Shown piece after piece: positions 8,350 to 15,833 of a stretch of 64,000 nt of DNA. The position numbers and the translations under genes were made by a program. The notes below the pieces were generated by a model, which saw nothing but the letters and a program-made list of their open reading frames with translations, searched no databases and had not been told where the DNA came from. The stretch is taken from contig JANQFV010000016.1 in NCBI GenBank assembly GCA_028277645.1, positions 1-64,000 of the forward strand. The letters are read 5' to 3'. The number at the start of each line of letters is the position of its first letter. Position 1 is the stretch's first letter. This DNA comes from Phycisphaerae bacterium. GTDB taxonomy: Bacteria > Planctomycetota > Phycisphaerae > UBA1845 > Fen-1342.

Positions 8350-9516
8350 TTAGCGCTGCAACGTTAACTCCAGCCGCGGGTGCAGCACCGGTTGCCCGAA
8401 AACGTTCGTAAAATCCACCCAGATCGCACAAGTTCCGCTCGACAGCCTGCGCGGCAACGTCAACGTGAGTTGACGCTTCGACCAGTTCATCTCGTACGTT
8501 GTAATCGCGTCGTTCACCCGCACGAGGATCGAGTCCGCGTCGATCTTGTGTCGCTCTGCGCCCCATCCGCCGCGCGCGCTGAGACCATCGTCCAGCGCGA
8601 TCGTCACGCGTCCACCCGACCGTACGCGTTTATCTTTGGGCGTGACAACGCGTACGCGCGGAAGACCCGCTTGCGCCCAGCGCGCGATACCAAGGAACAG
8701 ACCGTAGGCTTCGCGCCGGTTGTAGACCGGATCGCGCAGCCGCACCTCCTCGTCCGGATTCGAATGGAACGATGATTCGGAAAGCACTGCGGGCACACGC
8801 GCGTTCCGCAGCACGGCCAGCCCGCGATCGAACAGCACACGATCGTCGAGCACCGCGCACTCGAGGTTGTCCTCCAGGCGCAGCGCGTCGTTTAGCCCAC
8901 TGAGCATCCACTGCGCCGCACAAGCGCTGGCACGACTGTGGCCGTCTGAACTGTGATAGAAGAGTGACGTGTAATTCGGCTTCGGATTGTCGACGCCGTT
9001 ATGGTGAATCGACAGCAAGAGGTCCGCAGGCCAGTCGTTGGCCAACTCCGCGCGGGCGCGCAGATCCTCGCGATCGGGCAAGTCGAGACTGCGATCCTCG
9101 TCGCGCGTCATGCGGACGTCAGCGCCGGCTGCGAGCAAAAACTCGCGCAGATACTGCGCAACGCGCAGATTCACGACCGCTTCGCGCAGCCCCGTCGGTC
9201 CGCGCTTCCAATTGCCACCGCGGTCGCGCTGCCCGACGTGCCCGGGATCCAGCATGACACGCACGTCTTGGAGGAACCGCGCATACGGCGGTACCGGAAA
9301 CGCGGCGGCGGGCTGATCGGTCCAGTTCCACGCGTCGGGAGCGGCCCGCGCTGCGTCCAGCGCCGGATTCGGCTTCGACCGCGGAACGGCGGCAAGCCAG
9401 CCCGTGAGCATCCACGCAACGGACAGCGCACCGAGACACGCACCCGCTATGAAGGGTACCCACAGCGGTAACGCCACTCGCTCTGGAGATCGGGATTTGG
9501 CCGTGCGTTTTGCCAC
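8350..9516 (-). CDS. Membrane-anchored N-acetylmuramoyl-L-alanine amidase (Amidase_3)
   Basis: A zinc amidase that cuts the amide between MurNAc and L-Ala in peptidoglycan. From GTG at 9516 the 388-aa product has an N-terminal TM anchor (about 14-42, LWVPFIAGACLGALSVAWML), then the Amidase_3 domain. Visible ligands are His93 (LDPGHVG), Glu112 (LREAVVNLR) and His171/172 (SIHHNG), with the catalytic Glu247 (LSESSFHSN). The last ~100 residues form an extra beta-rich module. The frame is open to 9711, but that start would overlap the divergent aminotransferase gene, so 9516 was chosen; the ribosome-binding site there is weak, so the start is uncertain. Confidence 0.88.
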   Translation of the reverse strand: MAKRTAKSRSPERVALPLWVPFIAGACLGALSVAWMLTGWLAAVPRSKPNPALDAARAAPDAWNWTDQPAAAFPVPPYARFLQDVRVMLDPGHVGQRDRGGNWKRGPTGLREAVVNLRVAQYLREFLLAAGADVRMTRDEDRSLDLPDREDLRARAELANDWPADLLLSIHHNGVDNPKPNYTSLFYHSSDGHSRASACAAQWMLSGLNDALRLEDNLECAVLDDRVLFDRGLAVLRNARVPAVLSESSFHSNPDEEVRLRDPVYNRREAYGLFLGIARWAQAGLPRVRVVTPKDKRVRSGGRVTIALDDGLSARGGWGAERHKIDADSILVRVNDAITTYEMNWSKRQLTLTLPRRLSSGTCAIWVDFTNVFGQPVLHPRLELTLQR

Positions 9517-9709
9517 CGTACGGTCGGATCCGTCCTGTGTACCGCGCTGGCTTGCCGAGCCTGACTGCGTCCGGCGCCGCCACGGCGCCGGTGCCGTGCG
9601 ATTGTAGACCACCCCGCCATGCCTGTCAGGCGCTGCTGTCGCTTCCCAACGTGCTGCCGAGCCGGTACAAAGCGCGTTTACAATGCAGACGCAGTCGCAG
9701 GAGGCAACC

Positions 9710-10864
9710 ATGCCCGATCATCAAACAGAGGCCGGCCCCATCCCCACGCCTGTCCCTCCGCTCAATCTCGGCGGGCAATTCGAGAGCATCCGCAGCGAGT
9801 TGCTCGCCGAACTGACGGAAGTCGCGGCTTCCGGATACTACGTTCTCGGACCCAAGGTCACCCAATTCGAGGAAGCTCTCGCAAAGTACTGTGGCTCGCA
9901 ACATGCGCTCGGGGTCTCCTCCGGCACCGACGCGCTGCTGGACGCGTTGATGACGCTGGGGGTCGGCCCGAGCGACGAGGTGATCATTCCAACGTTCACC
10001 TTCTTCGCCACCGCCGGCACCGTCCATCGGACTGGCGCCCGCCCGGTGTTCTGTGACATCGAGGCGGACACGTACAACATCGACGTGGCCCGGATGGCCG
10101 AGCTCATCACGCCGAACACCAAGGCGATCATCCCGGTACACCTTTACGGCCAGCTCGCGGACATGACGGCGCTGGCTCCGATTGCAGCAGCAAAGAACAT
10201 CGCAGTCATCGAAGACGCCGCCCAAGCGATCGGCGCACGCGACGACTCCGGCCACATGGCCGGCTCCTTCGGCACGTTCGGGGCCCTCAGCTTCTATCCG
10301 ACGAAGAACCTCGGCGCGCTGGGCGACGCCGGCGCGTTGCTAACCGACGATCCCGAGCTGTTCGAGCTCAGTCGCAAGATGCGTATTCACGGCTCGGGCC
10401 ATACCTACTTCCACGAGCGCGTCGGCGGCAACTTCCGCATCGACGCTTTGCAGGCGGCGCTGCTGACGCGGAAGCTTGCCCATCTGGAGGAATGGACCGA
10501 GCAACGCCGGGCTCGGGCCCACACGTACAACGAGCTGCTCGAAACCGCGGGGCTCGTCCCCGAATTCGTCCGTACGCCCGCCGAACGCATCGGTCGCCAC
10601 GTCTACCACCAGTATGTGTTACGGGCCCAGCGGCGTGACGAGCTGGCTGCGTTCCTGCGCGAGCGCAAGATCGGCGCGGGCGTGTATTACCCCCTTTGCC
10701 TGCACTTGCAGGAATGCTTCAACTACCTGGGGTACAAGGAAGGGGAGTTCCCGGTCGGCGAAGAGGCATCCCGCAAAGTACTCGCACTGCCGATCTATCC
10801 CGAACTCACGGCCGACCAGCAACAGACGGTCGTGGACGCAATTCGAGCTTTCTATCGCGCCTGA
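9710..10864 (+). CDS. DegT/DnrJ/EryC1-family aminotransferase
   Basis: PLP-dependent aminotransferases of this family usually convert keto-sugar nucleotides to amino sugars for surface polysaccharides or modified lipids. The 384-aa product shows the family order: SSGTDALLDAL near 70, TFFATAGT near 97, Asp169 that binds the PLP nitrogen (IEDAAQAIGA), the Schiff-base Lys199 (FYPTKNLGALGDAGAL), and the C-terminal substrate-loop region (HVYHQYVLR, GVYYPLCLHLQ). ATG at 9710 has AGGAGG five bases upstream; the earlier ATG at 9683 lacks one. A -10-like TACAAT lies at 9679. Its 3' end overlaps the convergent diguanylate cyclase gene by 13 bp. No sugar-pathway neighbours are present, so the substrate is unknown. 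Confidence 0.93.
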   Translation: MPDHQTEAGPIPTPVPPLNLGGQFESIRSELLAELTEVAASGYYVLGPKVTQFEEALAKYCGSQHALGVSSGTDALLDALMTLGVGPSDEVIIPTFTFFATAGTVHRTGARPVFCDIEADTYNIDVARMAELITPNTKAIIPVHLYGQLADMTALAPIAAAKNIAVIEDAAQAIGARDDSGHMAGSFGTFGALSFYPTKNLGALGDAGALLTDDPELFELSRKMRIHGSGHTYFHERVGGNFRIDALQAALLTRKLAHLEEWTEQRRARAHTYNELLETAGLVPEFVRTPAERIGRHVYHQYVLRAQRRDELAAFLRERKIGAGVYYPLCLHLQECFNYLGYKEGEFPVGEEASRKVLALPIYPELTADQQQTVVDAIRAFYRA

Positions 10865-12231
10865 TTCACCGGCGACGCGACGGAAGCCTTGCGCTGTGTG
10901 GCCGGCACTTCATCGATCAGTGCCACGCCGATCTTCTTCCGTTTGGCCCAGTACATAGCCGCATCGGCCTGCTTCATCAATTCCTGCCAGGAGCTCGGAC
11001 CGTGCGCGCGGAGGCTAACAACGCCCGCCGACAGCCCCGCCAGCACGGTGGACGATCCCAGCGTCCGTACTCGTTGCTGGAAGAGCGTGACGATCCGTTG
11101 CGCGACTGTGCGTGCGTCGGAGGCTTCCGTTTCCGGCAGCACCAGCACGAACTCATCGCCGCCGTAGCGCGCAGCGAGATCCACCCCTTTACGGATCGTG
11201 CCGCGCAGCAGCTCGCCGACGAAGGCGAGCAACTCGTCCCCGGCCTGGTGGCCGGCGGTGTCGTTTAGCATCTTGAAGTTATTGACGTCAATCACCACCA
11301 GCGTGAGGTCCGCCCGTGCAGCCCGCTGACGCTTGTAGATCAGCGGCAGCTCACGGTCCAGCGCGCGCCGATTCGCCAGCCCGGTGAGCTGATCGGTGTC
11401 GGCGTTCTGTTCGGCCTTGTGATGAGCGACACGGAGCTCCCTGGTCTGGCTCTCGACGCGCTGATCCAGTGTATCGCGCAATAGCGTCACCTCGTCGCGT
11501 GAGCGCAGCAATTCGGCACAGGCGCCGTCGACGGTCGTTGCCAACGTTGCGAGTTCCTTGGGCAGCGTTGACTCCTGATTGATCACGGAGAGCCCGTGAC
11601 TGACGCGTTTCAGCCGTGTGCCGAGCCGCTCGATCGGCCGCTGAATCGTCAGGCAAAACCACCCCGCGGCCAACAGCAGACCGGTAGCACCGCAAGCCGC
11701 GAGCAGCGCCAGCGTCGCGGATTCCGGGCGGGCCACGACGCGTTCGCGTTCGAGCACGACCGCCAGGACCATCCCCTCGTCCGGAAAGGGGAACGTCAGC
11801 AGGTGGAAGCGTCGTGACGTTACGCCGGCCAACCGGAGCGGAGCGGAGCGCATCTCAGTCGCATTGAGATCGACCTGGGCCCGCACCGCATCGGTATCGA
11901 CCGCGGTGCGCTGGCGCAACTCTACGCCAACGCCGTCGCGGGAGAATATGCCCGCCCAGCGGACGCGCTTGGCTCGTGCGTAGAGCTGTTCGAGAAACGG
12001 CACCTGGCTGGCGATCGGCTCGGAACTGTGTTCGAGATACGCCGAGACGGCCAGTGCCAGGAAGGCATCGCGCTCGTAGTCAGCGGTCGCGGTCGCCTGG
12101 CGCAGTTGGATCTGATGCCCGATAATGGCCGGTATCGCCACGGACGCGATGATGATGAGAAACAGCACGAACCCGCGCGCCGACAGGCTGGCGGGTAGCC
12201 ACAATTTGCTACGCGGTTCGTTCGTTGCCAT
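10852..12231 (-). CDS. Membrane diguanylate cyclase (GGDEF)
   Basis: The protein makes cyclic di-GMP from two GTP. It has 459 aa: TM1 (about 19-38, ARGFVLFLIIIASVAIPAII), an extracytoplasmic sensor region (about 40-170, no recognised fold), TM2 (about 173-197), a HAMP-like linker (RPIERLGTRLKRVSHG), and the GGDEF domain (about 290-455) with DQLTGLANRRALD, FKMLNDTAGHQAGDELL and an intact active site RYGGDEF. The product-inhibition motif RxxD upstream of the active site reads KGVD, so feedback inhibition may be lost. No EAL domain. There is no clear ribosome-binding sequence before ATG 12231. Confidence 0.93.
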   Translation of the reverse strand: MATNEPRSKLWLPASLSARGFVLFLIIIASVAIPAIIGHQIQLRQATATADYERDAFLALAVSAYLEHSSEPIASQVPFLEQLYARAKRVRWAGIFSRDGVGVELRQRTAVDTDAVRAQVDLNATEMRSAPLRLAGVTSRRFHLLTFPFPDEGMVLAVVLERERVVARPESATLALLAACGATGLLLAAGWFCLTIQRPIERLGTRLKRVSHGLSVINQESTLPKELATLATTVDGACAELLRSRDEVTLLRDTLDQRVESQTRELRVAHHKAEQNADTDQLTGLANRRALDRELPLIYKRQRAARADLTLVVIDVNNFKMLNDTAGHQAGDELLAFVGELLRGTIRKGVDLAARYGGDEFVLVLPETEASDARTVAQRIVTLFQQRVRTLGSSTVLAGLSAGVVSLRAHGPSSWQELMKQADAAMYWAKRKKIGVALIDEVPATQRKASVASPVNQAR

Positions 12232-12399
12232 CGCAGCGTATATCGACGCGAATCCCGCACCCCCTCACCCGCTCGGCGGTTCGCCACCGTCGAGGCCGCG
12301 CCCGTGTTACCAGCGGTAACGAAACCGACCCCGAATCCAATGGGGCCGGGGCCGGGCGTCTGATAATCGTCGTTGCTCGTATCGCGCGGTTACGCCGAC

Positions 12400-13203
12400 T
12401 CAGGCTCCCGCGGCGATACGCTGCGGCTCAATCTGTTCGACGCTCTCGGGCTCGGCCGCGGGCGGCGTATCGTCCTGATTTGCGTCGCTGGTCTGTTCGT
12501 CCGGCTTCGCGGCGCGCCGGGCGAACATCAGGGCATCCATCGGCGGCAGATCGTCGAGGTCGCCCAGGCCAAACACGTCGAGGAACTTACGCGTCGTGCC
12601 GTACAGCATCGGGCGTCCAACAATCTCGGCCCGGCCGATGATGCGCACCAGCCCCATCTCCCGCAGGCGGTTCAGCACTTCGCCGCAGCCTACGCCACGC
12701 ACGGCCTCGATATCCGCCCGGATCACGGGCTGCTTGTAGGCGACGATGGCGAGCGTCTCCAGCGCGGCACCGCTGAGGCGCGTTTGCGAGCGTTGCTCGT
12801 GCAACTTCGCCAGCCACGGCCGAAACACCGGGAGCGTCAGCATCTGGTACCCTTTGGCGATCTCCTCGATTCGAAACGACAGCCCCGCCTCGGCGTACTT
12901 GGCATTCAATACTTCGATGCAGGCACGCACGTCACGTGCGGTGCCCGTGCCCACGGCCTCGGCCAGCTTGCTGCCCGGGATGGGTGTGTCTGCGGAGAAC
13001 AGCAGCGCCTCGATGACCTGCGACGGAGCAATTTCCTGCGTCACGTCACCGTCGACTGCGACCGTTCGCGGTATGCACAGGTTGGATTCCGGCGGCGTGC
13101 TCTCGCCGCCCGCCCGCAGCTTCACTTCTCGCCCCTCAGATACACAACGATCGGCTGAATCAGCCCCCATCGGCACCGTACTCAGGCGTTCTTCGCGATC
13201 CAT
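12400..13203 (-). CDS. scpB: Segregation and condensation protein B
   Basis: ScpB is the winged-helix (kite) subunit that works with ScpA and SMC in chromosome condensation. The core (about residues 55-220) has the first winged helix (VIEALLFSADTPIPGSKLAE) and the conserved second-domain block (LSGAALETLAIVAYKQP then ADIEAVRGV and EMGLVRIIGR, PMLYGTTRKFLDVFGL). N- and C-terminal tails (about 50 and 60 residues) are acidic/low complexity. ATG at 13203 has GAGG eight bases upstream and is preferred over ATGs at 13254 and 13269. scpA, the usual upstream partner, is not in the window. Confidence 0.93.
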   Translation of the reverse strand: MDREERLSTVPMGADSADRCVSEGREVKLRAGGESTPPESNLCIPRTVAVDGDVTQEIAPSQVIEALLFSADTPIPGSKLAEAVGTGTARDVRACIEVLNAKYAEAGLSFRIEEIAKGYQMLTLPVFRPWLAKLHEQRSQTRLSGAALETLAIVAYKQPVIRADIEAVRGVGCGEVLNRLREMGLVRIIGRAEIVGRPMLYGTTRKFLDVFGLGDLDDLPPMDALMFARRAAKPDEQTSDANQDDTPPAAEPESVEQIEPQRIAAGA

Positions 13204-13397
13204 CGCGGTCACCTCGCCTTCCATGGCATCCGGATTCGTTTCAATACCATGCATTATGCTATCCTGCATAACCCCTGTCGTCCAGCATTTCCCCCCGACG
13301 CCGAGCTACCGCAGGCATGTTGCCGCGGACGCGGCGGTCCGCCAAACTACGCCCCGGTTGACGAAAACGCAGAACCCGACTTGCTGGATGAGAGACC

Positions 13398-13958
13398 ATG
13401 GGTGAACGACACGTTGACAAGCTCGATCGGAACCACGCGCAACTACTGATCGTCGACATCCAAGAGAAGCTGCTGCCCAAGATCCACGGGCACGAGGATG
13501 TTGTTGTCAGTGCCGTCAAGATGGTCAAGGCGGCCCGTGTGCTGGAACTTCCGGTTACCCTGTCCGAGCAGTACGTCAGCGGACTGGGCCCCACGATTCC
13601 CGCGGTCGCGGAAGCTGCCGGGGACGCCCCCCGGCACGAGAAGATGACGTTCAGCTTCTGTGCCGACGAAGAATGTCGCAAGCGCATTGTCGAAATCATG
13701 CGGCCGCAGGTACTGCTGATTGGAATCGAAGGGCATGTGTGCGTGCAGCAGACCGCGCTCGATCTGCTCGGGGCGCAGATGACTCCGGTTGTACTCGCCG
13801 ACGCGGTGGGCTCGCGCCACGTCAATGACTGTGCGGTGGCATTGGAACGACTGCGTTCCGCGGGCGCAGTCGTGACCACCATCGAGTCCGCGATCTTTGA
13901 GCTGGCGCACGAAGCAGGCACCGACCTGTTCAAGAAGCTGCTCCCGCTGGTGAAGTGA
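13398..13958 (+). CDS. Isochorismatase-family cysteine hydrolase
   Basis: Alpha/beta cysteine hydrolases of this superfamily act on amides or related bonds; the YcaC-like branch has unknown substrates. The 186-aa product has the catalytic triad in the expected places: Asp20 (LLIVDIQEKL), Lys82 (RHEKMTFSF) and Cys115 (IEGHVCVQQTA), with the cis-peptide region LLIGIEGHV before it. Length is typical. It reads toward the zinc-ribbon gene, whose ATG is 2 bp after this stop, so the two are co-transcribed. Substrate unknown. Confidence 0.9.
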   Translation: MGERHVDKLDRNHAQLLIVDIQEKLLPKIHGHEDVVVSAVKMVKAARVLELPVTLSEQYVSGLGPTIPAVAEAAGDAPRHEKMTFSFCADEECRKRIVEIMRPQVLLIGIEGHVCVQQTALDLLGAQMTPVVLADAVGSRHVNDCAVALERLRSAGAVVTTIESAIFELAHEAGTDLFKKLLPLVK

Positions 13959-13960
13959 CT

Positions 13961-14230
13961 ATGCCCGGTCGGCTCGACAGCCCGGAATACGACGATTGGG
14001 AAGAGGATCCGGAAGGTCCGCAGGACATCGACCTTCACGACGACGATGACGACGAGATCGACACGATCCCCTGCCCCAACTGCCGCGCTGAGCTCGCGGA
14101 GTTCGCTGAGCAGTGCCCGCACTGCGGCGAGTGGGTGACTCAGACGGCGGCAGCCAGCGGGAGCGCAGGATGGGTGTTCGTCGTGGCCATCATCTTGCTA
14201 GTGGCATTTGTCGCGTGGTTTGTCTTCTAG
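13961..14230 (+). CDS. Small acidic zinc-ribbon membrane protein
   Basis: This 89-aa protein has three parts. First is a very acidic N-terminus (about 1-36, including a run of six to seven Asp/Glu around LHDDDDDEIDT). Second is a single zinc ribbon with Cys38, Cys41, Cys52 and Cys55 (PCPNCRAEL and QCPHCGEW). Third is a C-terminal TM helix (about 70-89, SAGWVFVVAIILLVAFVAWF). It is therefore a tail-anchored protein with a cytoplasmic zinc-binding head. The ATG at 13961 follows the isochorismatase-like gene by 2 bp; a GTG at 13955 in the same frame would overlap that stop. Function unknown. Confidence 0.82.
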   Translation: MPGRLDSPEYDDWEEDPEGPQDIDLHDDDDDEIDTIPCPNCRAELAEFAEQCPHCGEWVTQTAAASGSAGWVFVVAIILLVAFVAWFVF

Positions 14231-14233
14231 CCG

Positions 14234-15313
14234 TCAGCGCTCCTGGTCGGGCAACGGCGGAAAGACGCCTCGCAGTTCGTCAAGCCGGAAGCCGCCCTCG
14301 TCATGCACCGCCATGCGTCCCTTACCGCGCATCACGGCCCCGCCGACGACGCCGTCCTTCCGCACTGCGTAGAGCTTTAGCTGATAGTTCGGGTAGCTGT
14401 GTTCGTCGCGCAGGCGGGACTCCGTGCGATCGGCAACGCGCTTCAGGGCCGTCAGGCACGCATCACTCGGCGATTGCCCATTGCGCATCAGCTCAACAAC
14501 CAGGAAGCTCGAACAGTTGATCAGGTTCGCCTCACCGCGGCCGGTCGAACCGCAGGCCCCAACCTCGTTGTCGACGAACAGCCCCGCGCCGAGAATCGGC
14601 GAGTCTCCCACGCGCCCCGGGATCTTGTACGACAGCCCCGACGTTGTCGTGCAGCCGCCCAGATCACCACCCGCGGTGAGGGCCATGCACGAGATCGTCC
14701 CGTGCGTGAACTCAATCCCGTCCCGCTCCATCCGTCGGCGCGCCTCGACATCGGCCTCGATGTGAATCCAGTCGTCTTTGCCGGAATGTGACTCTTTCCA
14801 TTTCAGCCAAATCTGCCGCGCCTTGTCGGTCAGCAGCTCTTCTTCCTTGAAGCCGTGCGCGCGGGCGAATTGGAGCGCCCCATCGCCGACGAGCAGCACG
14901 TGGTCGGTACGCCGCATGACCAGCCGCGCGACCTGCGATGCGTTCTTCACGCGCTGCAGCGCCGCAACGCCCCCGCCCTTGTGTGTCGGTCCGTGCATGA
15001 CACACGCGTCCAGCTCGACTACACCATTTTCGTTCGGCAGGCCGCCATACCCCACCGAATGATCGTTCGGATCATTCTCCACCAGCGATACGCCTTCCAC
15101 AGCCGCATCAACCGGATCACCGCCGGCCTGGAGGATCTCCATCGCCCGCGCGCAAGCCCCCTGCCCGTTTGCACTGGCGATGACCACCGACTTCCCCGCC
15201 GGCCTCAGCTTCACCCGTGGCTCCTCCTGACTGGCAACCGCCGCATTCGCACCTAGCCCCAACGCCGCCGCTCCAGCGGCACACTGCACGAATTCTCGTC
15301 GGCTGATGTCCAT
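14234..15313 (-). CDS. Tat-exported N4-(beta-N-acetylglucosaminyl)-L-asparaginase
   Basis: This Ntn-hydrolase of the aspartylglucosaminidase/type-2 asparaginase family cleaves glycosylasparagine links or L-asparagine amides after self-cleavage into two chains. The 359-aa product opens with a twin-arginine signal (SRREFVQ then CAAGAAALGLGANAA). The alpha chain contains VEGVSLVENDP and GGGVAALQRV. The beta chain begins at Thr206 (HGTISCMAL), the predicted nucleophile, followed by GLSYKIPGRVGDSPI and GSTGRGE, both family hallmarks. ATG at 15313 gives the Tat motif at the correct distance; the longer upstream frame lacks coding character. It ends 4 bp from the convergent zinc-ribbon gene. Confidence 0.93.
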   Translation of the reverse strand: MDISRREFVQCAAGAAALGLGANAAVASQEEPRVKLRPAGKSVVIASANGQGACARAMEILQAGGDPVDAAVEGVSLVENDPNDHSVGYGGLPNENGVVELDACVMHGPTHKGGGVAALQRVKNASQVARLVMRRTDHVLLVGDGALQFARAHGFKEEELLTDKARQIWLKWKESHSGKDDWIHIEADVEARRRMERDGIEFTHGTISCMALTAGGDLGGCTTTSGLSYKIPGRVGDSPILGAGLFVDNEVGACGSTGRGEANLINCSSFLVVELMRNGQSPSDACLTALKRVADRTESRLRDEHSYPNYQLKLYAVRKDGVVGGAVMRGKGRMAVHDEGGFRLDELRGVFPPLPDQER

Positions 15314-15427
15314 GCTGCCTACTCCGCTGCGCGTCCCCCGGGCACACGTGTTGGCCGTATCATAACCGACGCGCGAGCGAATGCGACGCCTGCAACCGGC
15401 GCTCTCCAAACCATGTCCGGCCTGGAC

Positions 15428-15433
15428 TACAAT
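15428..15433 (+). promoter_or_regulatory. Candidate -10 element (TACAAT) for the YlbF/GT39/acyltransferase operon
   Basis: CTACAAT lies 37 bp upstream of ATG 15471, leaving room for a short leader that contains AAAGGG. A clear -35 hexamer is not seen. The same -10 form recurs before other genes in this window. Confidence 0.35.
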
Positions 15434-15470
15434 CACGCTCATTGATTCCCCTTGCTCGAAAGGGTACACC

Positions 15471-15833
15471 ATGGCTGATGCCCCGGAACTGATCGCCCAA
15501 GCGCGCACGCTCGGCGAGGCTCTCGCCGCGAATCCCGTAGTGAAGTCCTACCACCAGGCCCAGCACGCCGTCCGCAGTGACGATTCCGCCCAGAAACTGC
15601 TCAAGGACTACCAGACGCACCTCGGTCACGTCCAGACTCTCGAGGCCGACCAGAAGCCGGTCGAAGTCGCGGACAAGCACAAGCTCCGTGATCTCGAACA
15701 GCAAATGGCCAGGAATGACGCGCTGAAGAACCTGATGCGCTACCAGGCGGACTACGTCACGCTCATGAACCAGGTCAACCGCGCCATGGACGAGCCGCTC
15801 ACTCGGCTCACACAATCGGAGTCGCGGGCGTGA
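15471..15833 (+). CDS. YlbF-family protein
   Basis: Members of the YlbF/YmcA family are small helical proteins. In Bacillus they form the Y-complex with YaaT and tune RNase Y, competence and biofilm formation. The 120-aa product is all-helical, with the family's layout of an N-terminal helix (LIAQARTLGEALAANPVV), central charged helices (DDSAQKLLKDYQTHL, KHKLRDLEQQMA) and NQVNRAMDEPL near the end. ATG 15471 has AAAGGG upstream. It overlaps the GTG of the glycosyltransferase gene by 4 bp, so the two are translationally coupled. The link between a YlbF protein and envelope glycosylation genes is only positional. Confidence 0.8.
   Translation: MADAPELIAQARTLGEALAANPVVKSYHQAQHAVRSDDSAQKLLKDYQTHLGHVQTLEADQKPVEVADKHKLRDLEQQMARNDALKNLMRYQADYVTLMNQVNRAMDEPLTRLTQSESRA

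Noticed and set aside
9517..9711. Longer amidase start at 9711
   Set aside because: It would overlap the divergent aminotransferase start, and the added residues lack coding character before the TM anchor.
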